Source of the DNA: Planctomycetota bacterium
Lineage (GTDB): Bacteria; Planctomycetota; Planctomycetia; Gemmatales; Gemmataceae
Reading direction: 5' to 3'
DNA: 37,726 bases
Assembly: GCA_029777335.1 (NCBI GenBank)
Contig: JAKOSN010000050.1
Span: 1-37,726 of the forward strand
This document shows positions 9,026 through 16,746 of this stretch, in pieces. Numbering within the stretch: position 1 is the first letter of the stretch; every line of letters starts with the position of its first letter. Both the position numbers and the translations under genes were made by a program. The notes under the pieces are model-generated. The model searched no databases, was not told the DNA's origin, and was given only the letters and a program-made list of their open reading frames with translations.

Positions 9026-10669
9026 ATGGTAGTGGAGCGTTCCTCTCTCTGGACCACATTGCGGGCTCAGGCCCTCCCCTTGCTGGTGGGGATCGGGGTC
9101 TTTACGCTCCTCTGGCAGCCAGTACGGACCTGGCTGAAGAGCGAACAGTCCTACGATGAGACCGCCTTGCAGGAGTGGCTCGATGAGGCGCGCGGGTTTC
9201 GCGAAACTCTTCCTGGGATGGTGGACAATTATCTTCTGCGCGCCCGGCATCATGCCGAACTCCAGCGTCAGATGCAGGCAGGGACCATCGGGGCCGAGGG
9301 ACTGGGAAGCCTCATCCATGCCCAGGAACAGATGGTGATCGAACGCGAGAAAATCCAGGAACATCTGGAGGCGCTTGGCAACCCTCCGACCAAGATGTAC
9401 TCCGGTCAGCTTCCTCTCTTTCCGATCATTTACCGGATTGAGGTCGACTTCGATCTCCCTGGCGAGGTGCCGATCGTCTGGGATTCGGAGTTGCCGAGCC
9501 ATCCCAGCCAGTATCGCGAACTGGAGCATCGGGTGCACAAGGATGCTCTGGTGAAGTTGCGCTACCAGCTGCATGCCTACAACCAACGCCAACGGGATGA
9601 GGAGATGCGCAACGCTCGGCTTCGCCAACTCGGAGTGGTGGCGATTCTGATTCTGGTGGTCTTTGGCGTGTGGATTTATCTGGCGCAACGCCGGGAAGGA
9701 GAGCGCGAGCGGCAACAGATGCTCGCGAGCTACCAGGTTGAACAGGCAGAACGCCAGTTGTTGCAGGAAGAGTTGCGTCGCCAGGAAGCAGAACAACGTC
9801 AGAAAGAGGCCGAACGCGATCTGCTGGCACAAAAACTCTCCGCGCAGGAGTCCGAGAGCAAGCTCCTGGAGATGCGTTCGCAGGTCTATGCCAGCATAGG
9901 CATCATGGCTGGCTCATATGCGCACAACATCAAGAATTTGCTCGTGCGACCCAATGATCTGCTGGCGCGGTGTCTGGAAGTCGATGGGTTGTCCCAGGAG
10001 CAGGCCCACATGCTCAACGAGGTCCGCCACACTCTTGGGACGGTCACCGAGCGGCTGCAACAGATCCTGCGCACCGTGCGTCGCGATCCGACACGATCAG
10101 AGATGATCGTTGTCGACCTGGGACAGTTACTGGTGGATCTGCAGCAGACCTGGACCGACCTGGCGCGCGATAAATGGAAGATGCAGCTAACGCTCGAACT
10201 GGGAGAAGGACCGTTTCACTTGCATGGCGATCTTTCCCATCTGCAACAGGCGATCGAAAATCTCCTTTTTAATGCGCGCGATGCCACCTTCGAGATGCGC
10301 AATCATCTGCGCGAGGAGGCTCGCCGCGCGGATCTCGATCCCGGGCAACGACGTCAGGCGCTGATCGCTGCGGCGGCCTGGAAAGGCCAGGTGTGGATTC
10401 GTGGTTATCGCCACAACGACAGTCTTGTGATCGAGGTGCGCGACAATGGTATTGGGATGACCGAGGAGGTGCGGCGCCGGTGCACGGAGACGCACTTTAG
10501 CACAAAACGCGACAACGCAACCTACGAAGGGAACACCACCGGGATGGGCCTTGGCCTCTCCTTTGTCGTTGCCATTCTGGAGCACCACAGGGCGAAATTG
10601 GAGATCCGCTCGGAACCCCTTCAAGGCGCGACATTCACCATGCTATTTCCGCTCGCGCCAGGCGAATAG
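9026..10669 (+). CDS. Membrane sensor histidine kinase
   Basis: The 547-residue protein has two membrane segments (about residues 15-31 and 202-220) around a roughly 170-residue extracytoplasmic loop. A long charged coiled coil follows (about 221-285), then the dimerisation/phosphoacceptor region GSYAHNIKNLL with H300. The catalytic domain shows an N box (ENLLFNARDA, 411-420), a G1 box (VRDNGIGM, 471-478), an F-like TETHFSTK and a G2 box (TTGMGLGLSF). No HAMP, PAS or receiver domain is visible. No response regulator gene is adjacent, so its partner must be elsewhere. Start ATG 9026 lies one base after the stop of the binding-protein-like gene, which implies translational coupling and a shared sensory task. 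Confidence 0.92.
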   Translation: MVVERSSLWTTLRAQALPLLVGIGVFTLLWQPVRTWLKSEQSYDETALQEWLDEARGFRETLPGMVDNYLLRARHHAELQRQMQAGTIGAEGLGSLIHAQEQMVIEREKIQEHLEALGNPPTKMYSGQLPLFPIIYRIEVDFDLPGEVPIVWDSELPSHPSQYRELEHRVHKDALVKLRYQLHAYNQRQRDEEMRNARLRQLGVVAILILVVFGVWIYLAQRREGERERQQMLASYQVEQAERQLLQEELRRQEAEQRQKEAERDLLAQKLSAQESESKLLEMRSQVYASIGIMAGSYAHNIKNLLVRPNDLLARCLEVDGLSQEQAHMLNEVRHTLGTVTERLQQILRTVRRDPTRSEMIVVDLGQLLVDLQQTWTDLARDKWKMQLTLELGEGPFHLHGDLSHLQQAIENLLFNARDATFEMRNHLREEARRADLDPGQRRQALIAAAAWKGQVWIRGYRHNDSLVIEVRDNGIGMTEEVRRRCTETHFSTKRDNATYEGNTTGMGLGLSFVVAILEHHRAKLEIRSEPLQGATFTMLFPLAPGE

Positions 10670-10677
10670 CGCAAGGA

Positions 10678-10722
10678 AGGAGGCGACCGCTGACAAGCAG
10701 AGGTCACCTCCTCGGCCTTTTT
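10678..10722 (+). terminator. Terminator of the sensor/kinase operon
   Basis: AGGAGGCGACC (10678-10688) pairs with GGTCACCTCCT (10702-10712), 10 of 11 bp, around a 13-nt loop. The sequence CGGCC then a T5 run (10718-10722) follows. It begins 8 bp after the kinase stop and lies in the gap before the convergent haemoglobin gene. Confidence 0.7.
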
Positions 10723-10732
10723 GGCGGACAGA

Positions 10733-11902
10733 TCACTTCTTCTCGACAATGTCCTTACGCGTCGTCTCGACGATTGCCATCACCGCCTTGACGTCCTCGG
10801 GCTTGGCGTTGTTCTTTTCGAGCGCGGTCTTGAGGTGGGCCGCGCAGGCATCGAACTGGGCATCGGTGATCCCCATTCCCTTGTGCGCGTCCTTCATCGA
10901 CTTGCCCGAATACTTCAACGGTCCTTCGGTAACAGCGCTCATCATCTCGACCAGCTTTTTCTTGAGGTCGGCCACGCCCTTGGCATCGAGCTTGTACTTG
11001 CCACCCCGGAAGAAATCGACCTTGGGATCGCCGGCCGCGGCGGCAACGAAGTCGTCGACCACCTTTTTCATGTTCGCCTCGCCGCCCAGTCGATCCCAGA
11101 GCTTCGTCGTTTTGGGCGGTTCCTTCGGTTCAACGATGTCATTCCGGGTGCCAGCGATCACCACCATGACGGCCTTGACATCGTCGGGCTTGACGCCGTT
11201 TTTCTCCATCGCAGCCTTGAGATGCCCGGCAAGAGCATCGAACTGGGCGTCGGTGATTCCCATCCCCTTGTGGGCTTCCTTCATGGTCTTGCCCGTGTAC
11301 TTCAGGGGGCCGCCGGTATACATACTGATCATGTCGACCAGCTTTTTCTTGAGGTCGGCCACGCCCTTGGCATCGAGCTTGTACTTGCCACCCCGGAAGA
11401 AATCGACCTTGGGATCGGTGGTCCCGGTGGCGACAAAGTCATCGATGATCTTCTGAACCCCAGCCTCGCCGCCCAGGCGATCCCACAGCGTTTTGGCGAC
11501 TGGGGGCGGGGCTGGCTTGGGATTGACCTCGGCACGGATCTTGTCGATCACCTCGCGGAGGTCGAAGGCCCGCCGCGCCATGACTGGATTGCGCGATGCC
11601 TTGGTTAACCCCTCGTCGATCGTTTTTTGCAGCGTGGGGCGATGCGCCAGGAATGGACGGAGAGTCATCAGGGTGCCTTCGTACAGGCGATAGCACCCAT
11701 TCCAGTCGTAATTGGGCTCGTTGTAAAGGTCGGCGCCCTTGTTGATCACATCACGGAGCGTCGTGTAGATCATCTCGTCGGCGGCCTTGTTGGGGGTGCC
11801 CGCCTCGGGTTTTTTATCCTCGGCGAACAGCGGTATCGCGCTCGCAAGGAGCAGGATACCGGCCATCCAGGCGCGTACCATCGATCCTGGCAACATTCTC
11901 AT
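10733..11902 (-). CDS. Exported protein with two tandem group I truncated-haemoglobin-like domains
   Basis: The 389-residue protein starts with a signal peptide (hydrophobic core about 11-25, likely cleavage after LFA27). Residues 35-125 form an unassigned alpha-helical region, followed by a proline linker. Residues 138-258 and 267-387 are two truncated-haemoglobin (trHb I) repeats: LWDRLGGEA, a DFV helix B, DPKVDFF, a LKKKLV helix E, GGPLKYTGK or EGPLKYSGK, then the proximal-His motif EAHKGMGI or DAHKGMGI (H211, H340). Against mycobacterial trHbN by eye, B10 Tyr is Val (V157, V286) and E11 Gln is Leu (L188, L317), so the distal haem pocket looks apolar. GGAGGAG precedes the ATG. Role unknown: O2, NO or redox chemistry outside the cytoplasm is possible. 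Confidence 0.85.
   Translation of the reverse strand: MRMLPGSMVRAWMAGILLLASAIPLFAEDKKPEAGTPNKAADEMIYTTLRDVINKGADLYNEPNYDWNGCYRLYEGTLMTLRPFLAHRPTLQKTIDEGLTKASRNPVMARRAFDLREVIDKIRAEVNPKPAPPPVAKTLWDRLGGEAGVQKIIDDFVATGTTDPKVDFFRGGKYKLDAKGVADLKKKLVDMISMYTGGPLKYTGKTMKEAHKGMGITDAQFDALAGHLKAAMEKNGVKPDDVKAVMVVIAGTRNDIVEPKEPPKTTKLWDRLGGEANMKKVVDDFVAAAAGDPKVDFFRGGKYKLDAKGVADLKKKLVEMMSAVTEGPLKYSGKSMKDAHKGMGITDAQFDACAAHLKTALEKNNAKPEDVKAVMAIVETTRKDIVEKK
10947..11030. repeat. 84-bp perfect direct repeat, copy A
   Basis: This 84-bp stretch is identical, base for base, to 11334-11417. The offset is 387 bp, exactly 129 codons, so it falls at equivalent positions of the second haemoglobin domain (the region from DPKVDFF to helix E). 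Flanking parts of the two domains differ more. Confidence 0.9.
11334..11417. repeat. 84-bp perfect direct repeat, copy B
   Basis: This is the partner of 10947-11030, encoding the same stretch of the first haemoglobin domain. Identity at silent positions points to recent duplication or gene conversion. Confidence 0.9.
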
Positions 11903-12040
11903 CGCATCACTCCTCCACGCTTGTGCCTCTTTTCGCGGGGCAACCGTTCGTGTCTAACAGGTAAGCAGTTGAGAAAAGGCTCCGTTTGTGAAGAATCTTA
12001 CTGGCGGATGTAGTCCCAGGGAAAGGATTTTTTCCTGCTC

Positions 12041-12070
12041 TTGCATCAATTGTGGACAAAAGGATAATAC
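12041..12070 (+). promoter_or_regulatory. Predicted sigma-70 promoter of the winged-helix/NTPase cassette
   Basis: TTGCAT (12041-12046) and TAATAC (12065-12070) are separated by 18 bp, a fair match to the housekeeping consensus. Transcription from here would give a leader of about 60 nt before the GTG start at 12136 and would exclude the more upstream in-frame start at 12052. Confidence 0.45.
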
Positions 12071-12135
12071 TTGGCTTCGGGAATCATCCGACCGAAGCCG
12101 GCATTTGCCAGCCCACGCTGCTCAAGGAGGAGCGA

Positions 12136-12861
12136 GTGGCGGACAAATCGACACAGTTAGTCCTGACGGCCTTGAGCCGAGCACTGGCCGAACCGGACGG
12201 GGCGCCTTTGTACAGCGGAAAAGGACTCCCTGGGCTTTTTGCCAGCACTCCCCTCGGTCGCCAGGCTGCCCAGCGCTGCAAGGACGAGGGCTACCTGCAC
12301 ACGCTTCGCACCGAGGTCCAGGGGAAGACCGCACTTGAATTCTGCACCCTCACCGAGAAGGGCCGCGCGTATTTGCTCACCGAGTTGAATCCACGGCACG
12401 TTCTGGAGGATCTCCTGCGTGCGCTGGAAGCGCGCCATGCGCAGGCGAGTGAACTGGTCCACCTGGCTCGCCAGATGCAGCATACGCTCGACGGGTTGAA
12501 AACCACGACCGAAACCGTTCTGCAACAGCTGCCCCCGGTGCATGCGAGTTCGATTGCGACCACCGCGAATCCCTCCCGCAACGGCCACCCGGACTGGAAG
12601 GCGCAGGTTCTGTCGTTCCTGAACCGCTGGCACGCCGCCAGTCCGTCGGAAGATTGTCCCTTACCCGAGCTGTATCGCCAACTCCTGTTGCACACCCCTG
12701 AGTTGACGATCGGTCAGTTTCATGATGGGCTGCGTGAACTGAACGCCGGGGGGCAAATCTGTCTGCACCCCTGGACCGGGCCGCTTTATCTGTTGCCCGA
12801 GCCTCCCTTCGCCCTGCTCGTCGGCCATGAGATCGCCTATTACGCCAACCGGCGCTTCTAG
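12136..12861 (+). CDS. Winged-helix / coiled-coil protein partnered with an NTPase
   Basis: The product is 241 residues from GTG 12136. This start is chosen because AAGGAGGAGC lies just upstream; an in-frame start at 12052 would overlap the predicted promoter. The N-terminal third ends in EFCTLTEKGRAYLLTEL, which looks like the wing of a PadR/MarR-like winged helix. A helical middle (HVLEDLLRALEARHAQASELVHLARQ and on) probably forms a coiled coil. The C-terminal 75 residues (LPELYRQLLLHTPELTIGQF...GGQICLHPWTGPLYLLPEP) look like a second winged helix. No catalytic motif is seen. The P-loop NTPase gene follows 86 bp downstream on the same strand, so the two probably act together, this one as the DNA-contacting or adaptor subunit. 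Confidence 0.65.
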   Translation: MADKSTQLVLTALSRALAEPDGAPLYSGKGLPGLFASTPLGRQAAQRCKDEGYLHTLRTEVQGKTALEFCTLTEKGRAYLLTELNPRHVLEDLLRALEARHAQASELVHLARQMQHTLDGLKTTTETVLQQLPPVHASSIATTANPSRNGHPDWKAQVLSFLNRWHAASPSEDCPLPELYRQLLLHTPELTIGQFHDGLRELNAGGQICLHPWTGPLYLLPEPPFALLVGHEIAYYANRRF

Positions 12862-12947
12862 CGGGGCGGATCGCCGCGCCCTTGCCGCACTGCCACGCTT
12901 CTCGGATGTCCAGGACTGCTCGCTTTTCTGATTTCGGAGACAGCCAC

Positions 12948-15164
12948 ATGTCCACCCCTGTAGCCAATCGACCCGTCACGGAGCGAGCCCTGGAAGTGCT
13001 GCGCCGGGCGGGGAACCCCTTTCGCAACTACTTCGCCCGCAACCCCGACGACGAGGTTTGTGCGCGCTATCACGTGGAGGAACTCTTTGCGCGCGAACGT
13101 CGCCAACTGCTGGGCGTGGTCGATCTGTATCGCTACGACCCCACCACGCACTCGGAAATGGTGCCAGTGCTGGGAAACAAGGGCGCAGGGAAGACGCACC
13201 TGCTGCACTCGATCAAACATGGTGAATCCGGGGCGTGGCAGATGCTCGTCACTCCCGGGGTGTACCAGAAGGACACCGAGTTTCTCGAATACCTGCTGTT
13301 CCAGGTGATCGACACTCTGCTGGGTGGGGGCAAGCAACGAGGGGCTCGACCGCTAGAGTTTGTCGGCGAAGCGCTGGTGCGCGGCCTGATGCGCAACTAT
13401 TTCCAGTCTCTCGCCCCCGAGCAGCGCCTGGATCTCTTCCCCGCCCCCGGGCTTGGGCGCTGGGCTCGCAAGTTCGGGCTCGGGTCGGCCCAGGCCCAGG
13501 AGCGCGTCGACTGGTTGCTCGACAATCTCTCTCGTCCGCTCCCCACGCCCCTGACCGCTGGTCAGCTCCGCCGTGCCTGCTCGGAGGTGAGCCTTGAACC
13601 CGAACGCGCCTGCGAGGCGCTCTGGGCCTACATCGATCGGACCGAGGCCCGCAACACTGCCGGGCTGATGCGCAGCAACATCTACAAGGGTTTCTGCCGC
13701 GCGGCGCTGGTTAATGACGAAAGCGATCTCGCGAGTTTCCTCACCTATGGCTTCGCCGAGCTTGACTTCCAGGTTCGGCCCACGCGCCAGGATCTGGTGC
13801 TCGCGCTCTTCAAGGTCTTGATGGAAGTGTTCCGGGGACTCAAGATCCCCGTGGTGGTCGCCTTCGATCAGCTGGAGGATCTCCTCCTGGCGCGCCGGAG
13901 CGATGATGCCCACCGGGTTGCCGAGGCCTTCTTCGCCGGCATTGTCCAGGTAATGCATCAGATCGATGGCATCTGTTTCCTGATCTTTGCCGAACGCGGG
14001 CTGTGGAATCGCTTTGTTCCCTCGCTCGATGGGTATATTCAGGATCGTCTGAACAACCCGGTTCATGTTCCCGAGTTTGGCACCATCCAGGCGCTCCGCC
14101 TGGAAGCACCAGCGCCCGAACTGGTCAAGCGCGTCGTGGAGCAACGACTGCGCCCCAGCCTGGAGGAACTTGCCGACTTCGACCAGCTCCCCGCGATCTT
14201 CCCCTTCACCGAGGAGCAGATTCAGCGCGTCGCCATTACCGAGCCGACGTTGCGTGATATGCTGCAACAATTCCGCCATCTCTTCGATCATCTGGTATTC
14301 GGGGCCGAGACCCGTGAAACGGTGCGATCGGAACCGAGCTTGCCACCATCCCCGGTGCCCGCTGCGATCGAGCAGCGTTTGACCAGCCAGGTTGTTCCCT
14401 CCACGCCCACCCCGCCGATGGTGGAGCGTTTGCCAGCTGTTGAACCGCCCGTGCAGATCAAGTCGGTGATCACGGTGGAAACGCCGGCCACTCCGCCGAC
14501 AGAAAGCTCCGAACCGCGCCCCACGACGGCGCTCGGTGGGCGCGAGCAATGGCTGGAGATGTGGGATCAGGAGATTCGAGCCGCCCGACGCCGACTCGAA
14601 CCGGAAGGGGCTCTCACGGGAGCAACGCGCGAGCTGCAGGCGGGGTTGGGGCTGTTTTTACAGGTTTGCCACGAACATGGCGTCAAGGTGGGACCGTGGC
14701 GCATTCACCATGTGGTCCCGGAGTGGACCTTCGGCGATCATCCCACCTACGGAGCTCTGAGCATCGCGCACTGGGTGTGCAAGGATGGGCAGCCGTGGAA
14801 GGTGGGCATCGGCCTCTGGCTCGGCCGCGGGGCTGCCAAGCCGAAGGATCTGCAGATCAAGCTCGCCTCGCTGGAGATGGAGCCGGTGGTTGTCGATCAC
14901 CTGATTCTGCTTCGTCCCGAGGATGATCTGGCACTCACCGGAAAGAGCAAAACACTATGGCAGGACGCAGAGAAGCGCAGACACCATGCGCGAATCGAGG
15001 CTGTCTCTGCTGAGGGCTTTGCTCTGCTGTCCAGTCTGCCGCGCTGGCTCACCACGCTCACCGAGGCCTTCCCCAATGGGCAGGTTCCGAATCTGGCAGA
15101 TCTGATTCAGGATCGGTGTGAGCGCTTGCTCGAGCAGGTGTGCATGCCGGTGCAGGGGGGGTGA
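12948..15164 (+). CDS. Large P-loop NTPase with a C-terminal domain of unknown function
   Basis: The 738-residue protein has Walker A GNKGAGKT (76-83), Walker B PVVVAFDQLED (D307) and an arginine after the following strand (FLIFAER, R350), as in AAA/STAND or ORC-like ATPases. A helical lid region ends in EPTLRDMLQQFRHLFD (432-447). Residues about 455-528 are a Pro/Thr/Ser-rich linker. Residues 530-738 form a separate alpha/beta domain (WRIHHVVPEWTFGDHPTYGA, WKVGIGLWLGRG, VVVDHLILLRPEDD) that I cannot assign; a nuclease-like or substrate-recognition role is conceivable but unproven. ATG 12948 has GGAGA 8-9 nt upstream, better than starts at 12882 or 12906. The winged-helix gene precedes it. 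It is not related to a known defence operon by eye. Confidence 0.75.
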   Translation: MSTPVANRPVTERALEVLRRAGNPFRNYFARNPDDEVCARYHVEELFARERRQLLGVVDLYRYDPTTHSEMVPVLGNKGAGKTHLLHSIKHGESGAWQMLVTPGVYQKDTEFLEYLLFQVIDTLLGGGKQRGARPLEFVGEALVRGLMRNYFQSLAPEQRLDLFPAPGLGRWARKFGLGSAQAQERVDWLLDNLSRPLPTPLTAGQLRRACSEVSLEPERACEALWAYIDRTEARNTAGLMRSNIYKGFCRAALVNDESDLASFLTYGFAELDFQVRPTRQDLVLALFKVLMEVFRGLKIPVVVAFDQLEDLLLARRSDDAHRVAEAFFAGIVQVMHQIDGICFLIFAERGLWNRFVPSLDGYIQDRLNNPVHVPEFGTIQALRLEAPAPELVKRVVEQRLRPSLEELADFDQLPAIFPFTEEQIQRVAITEPTLRDMLQQFRHLFDHLVFGAETRETVRSEPSLPPSPVPAAIEQRLTSQVVPSTPTPPMVERLPAVEPPVQIKSVITVETPATPPTESSEPRPTTALGGREQWLEMWDQEIRAARRRLEPEGALTGATRELQAGLGLFLQVCHEHGVKVGPWRIHHVVPEWTFGDHPTYGALSIAHWVCKDGQPWKVGIGLWLGRGAAKPKDLQIKLASLEMEPVVVDHLILLRPEDDLALTGKSKTLWQDAEKRRHHARIEAVSAEGFALLSSLPRWLTTLTEAFPNGQVPNLADLIQDRCERLLEQVCMPVQGG

Positions 15165-15192
15165 GGTTCTCTCGCCTTCCGAACTGAATCCG

Positions 15193-15230
15193 CGTGTGGC
15201 GGACGGAGAACGATTTCCGTCCGCCACACG
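15193..15230 (+). terminator. Perfect 15-bp hairpin after the NTPase gene
   Basis: CGTGTGGCGGACGGA (15193-15207) has an exact reverse complement at 15216-15230 with an 8-nt loop. Only a short T3 follows, so it may be a weak terminator or an RNA-stabilising hairpin. It separates the NTPase gene from folC. Confidence 0.5.
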
Positions 15231-15312
15231 GCCTTTGCGGACCGCGCCCGGTAGCCCTCCTGCCTCTCCGGCCATACTCTGGTTCTGGAGAGCTACGAAG
15301 AGGAAGGTGACC

Positions 15313-16695
15313 ATGTCCGCGAACGATGCACAGGCAGCGCTGGCATTCTGGTTTGGCCGGATCAACTACGAGCAGCGCACTCCACGCCCCGGCGATATGA
15401 AACTTCACAGCATACGCGCTCTCCTTGCTCGGCTCGGGGACCCCCATCAACGCCTGCCGATCATTCATGTGGCGGGGAGCAAGGGGAAGGGGTCGACCTC
15501 GGCGTTTCTGGCCGCTATCCTGCGACGGGCGGGCTATCGCACCGGACTGTTCACTTCCCCGCATCTGGTCGCCATTGAGGAACGTTTTCAGGTCGATGGC
15601 CAGTCGATCAGTCAGCCCGAGCTTCTCACTCTGCTGCGCGATGTCCAAACAGCCGTGGAAAAAGCTCCCGCGCTGGATGCAACCTTTTTTGAAGTGGCGA
15701 CCGCGGTTGGCTTTCTTCACTTTGTGCGGCGCCGAGTTGAGATCGCCGTTATCGAGGTCGGGCTGGGGGGACGCTTCGACTCCACCAATGTCTCGCATCC
15801 GGCGGTTAGCCTCATCACCAGCATCAGCTTCGATCATATGCGCCAGCTGGGGAACACGCTGGCGCGAATCGCTCGGGAAAAGGCGGGGATCCTCAAACCA
15901 GGGGTTCCAGGAATCAGTGGCGCAACGGTCCCCGAGGCGGCCGAGGTCATCGACGAGGTCAGCAGGCTCCAGCAAGCCCCCTTGCGTGTCCTGGGCCGCG
16001 ATTTTGGCTACCAGTACGAACCAGGGCGCGTGACCGCCACAACATGGCAATGGCCGCGCGTTCGCGTTCAGTCGGGCCACCAGCTCTGGCCCTGGATGGA
16101 ACTCGGCTTGTTTGGCGAGCATCAGGCGGCGAATGCCGCGGTTGCGGTTGCCTGTGTCGAGGAACTGCGTCGCCAGGGATGGCATCTCCCCGAACATGCG
16201 GTCGTCGAGGGACTGCGGCAGGTGGAATGGCCCGCACGCCTGGAGGTGATGTGCCGTCGTCCCTTGATTCTGCTCGATTGTGCGCATAATGTCGCCTCCG
16301 CGGCTGCCCTTGTGGATACATTGAAGACCTCGTTTATTCCTGAAGCAGAAACACCCGGTCGCCGGATTCTGGTGTTCGCGGGGAGTAGCGACAAGGATCT
16401 GGCTGGCATGGTCCGAGTGCTGGCATCTCATTTCGATCACGCCGTTCTCACCTGTCATGGCAATCAGTCCCGGGTGGTCTCTGTCGAGGAACTGGCGCAG
16501 ATTTGCCAGGCGAATGCGAACTGGTCGCTCACCCTTTGTCCCAGCGCCGAGCAGGCGTGGAAGGCGGTTGGGGACCTGGCCGAACCCAATGATGTGATCT
16601 GCATCACGGGCTCCGTTTTCCTGGCCGGCGAATTGCGTCCCCAATTACTGGAAAGCCGCGAGCGCATGCTTGCTTCCCCTGTGAGAGCCGGGTAG
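15313..16695 (+). CDS. folC: Folylpolyglutamate synthase / dihydrofolate synthase
   Basis: The 460-residue Mur-ligase-type enzyme adds glutamate to (dihydro)pteroate or folate using ATP, in the cytoplasm. The P-loop reads HVAGSKGKGSTSAFL. The family motifs GLFTSPHL, FFEVATAVGFLHF, IEVGLGGRFDSTN and SFDHMRQLGNT follow in order. The C-terminal domain has LLDCAHNVASAAAL and the final DVICITGSVFLAGE. Length is normal. The open frame extends 65 codons upstream through the hairpin, but ATG 15313 is preceded by AGGAAGGTGACC and matches the family start. Whether it has both FolC activities cannot be told. The next gene begins 51 bp downstream on the same strand. Confidence 0.95.
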   Translation: MSANDAQAALAFWFGRINYEQRTPRPGDMKLHSIRALLARLGDPHQRLPIIHVAGSKGKGSTSAFLAAILRRAGYRTGLFTSPHLVAIEERFQVDGQSISQPELLTLLRDVQTAVEKAPALDATFFEVATAVGFLHFVRRRVEIAVIEVGLGGRFDSTNVSHPAVSLITSISFDHMRQLGNTLARIAREKAGILKPGVPGISGATVPEAAEVIDEVSRLQQAPLRVLGRDFGYQYEPGRVTATTWQWPRVRVQSGHQLWPWMELGLFGEHQAANAAVAVACVEELRRQGWHLPEHAVVEGLRQVEWPARLEVMCRRPLILLDCAHNVASAAALVDTLKTSFIPEAETPGRRILVFAGSSDKDLAGMVRVLASHFDHAVLTCHGNQSRVVSVEELAQICQANANWSLTLCPSAEQAWKAVGDLAEPNDVICITGSVFLAGELRPQLLESRERMLASPVRAG

Positions 16696-16746
16696 GCTGG
16701 ACGACGGTTTCCGGCTTTTCTCAAGGGCTCTCCACGAGGTGCAACC

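Noticed and set aside
10677..10690. AGGAGG-like sequence as a ribosome-binding site
   Set aside because: It is the left arm of the terminator hairpin and no start codon follows at proper spacing.
12052..12135. N-terminal extension of the winged-helix gene
   Set aside because: It has no ribosome-binding site and overlaps the predicted -10 region; GTG 12136 has AAGGAGGAG upstream.
13353..14549. Minus-strand frame of 398 codons opposite the NTPase gene
   Set aside because: The plus strand encodes clear Walker motifs; the antisense frame has no recognisable domain.
12136..15164. Calling the cassette a known BREX, DISARM or Orc1 system
   Set aside because: No methyltransferase, PglZ, helicase or other hallmark gene accompanies it and the similarity is limited to generic P-loop features.
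15118..15312. Upstream extension of folC
   Set aside because: It overlaps the end of the NTPase gene and includes the hairpin; ATG 15313 has AGGAAGGTGACC and fits the family length.
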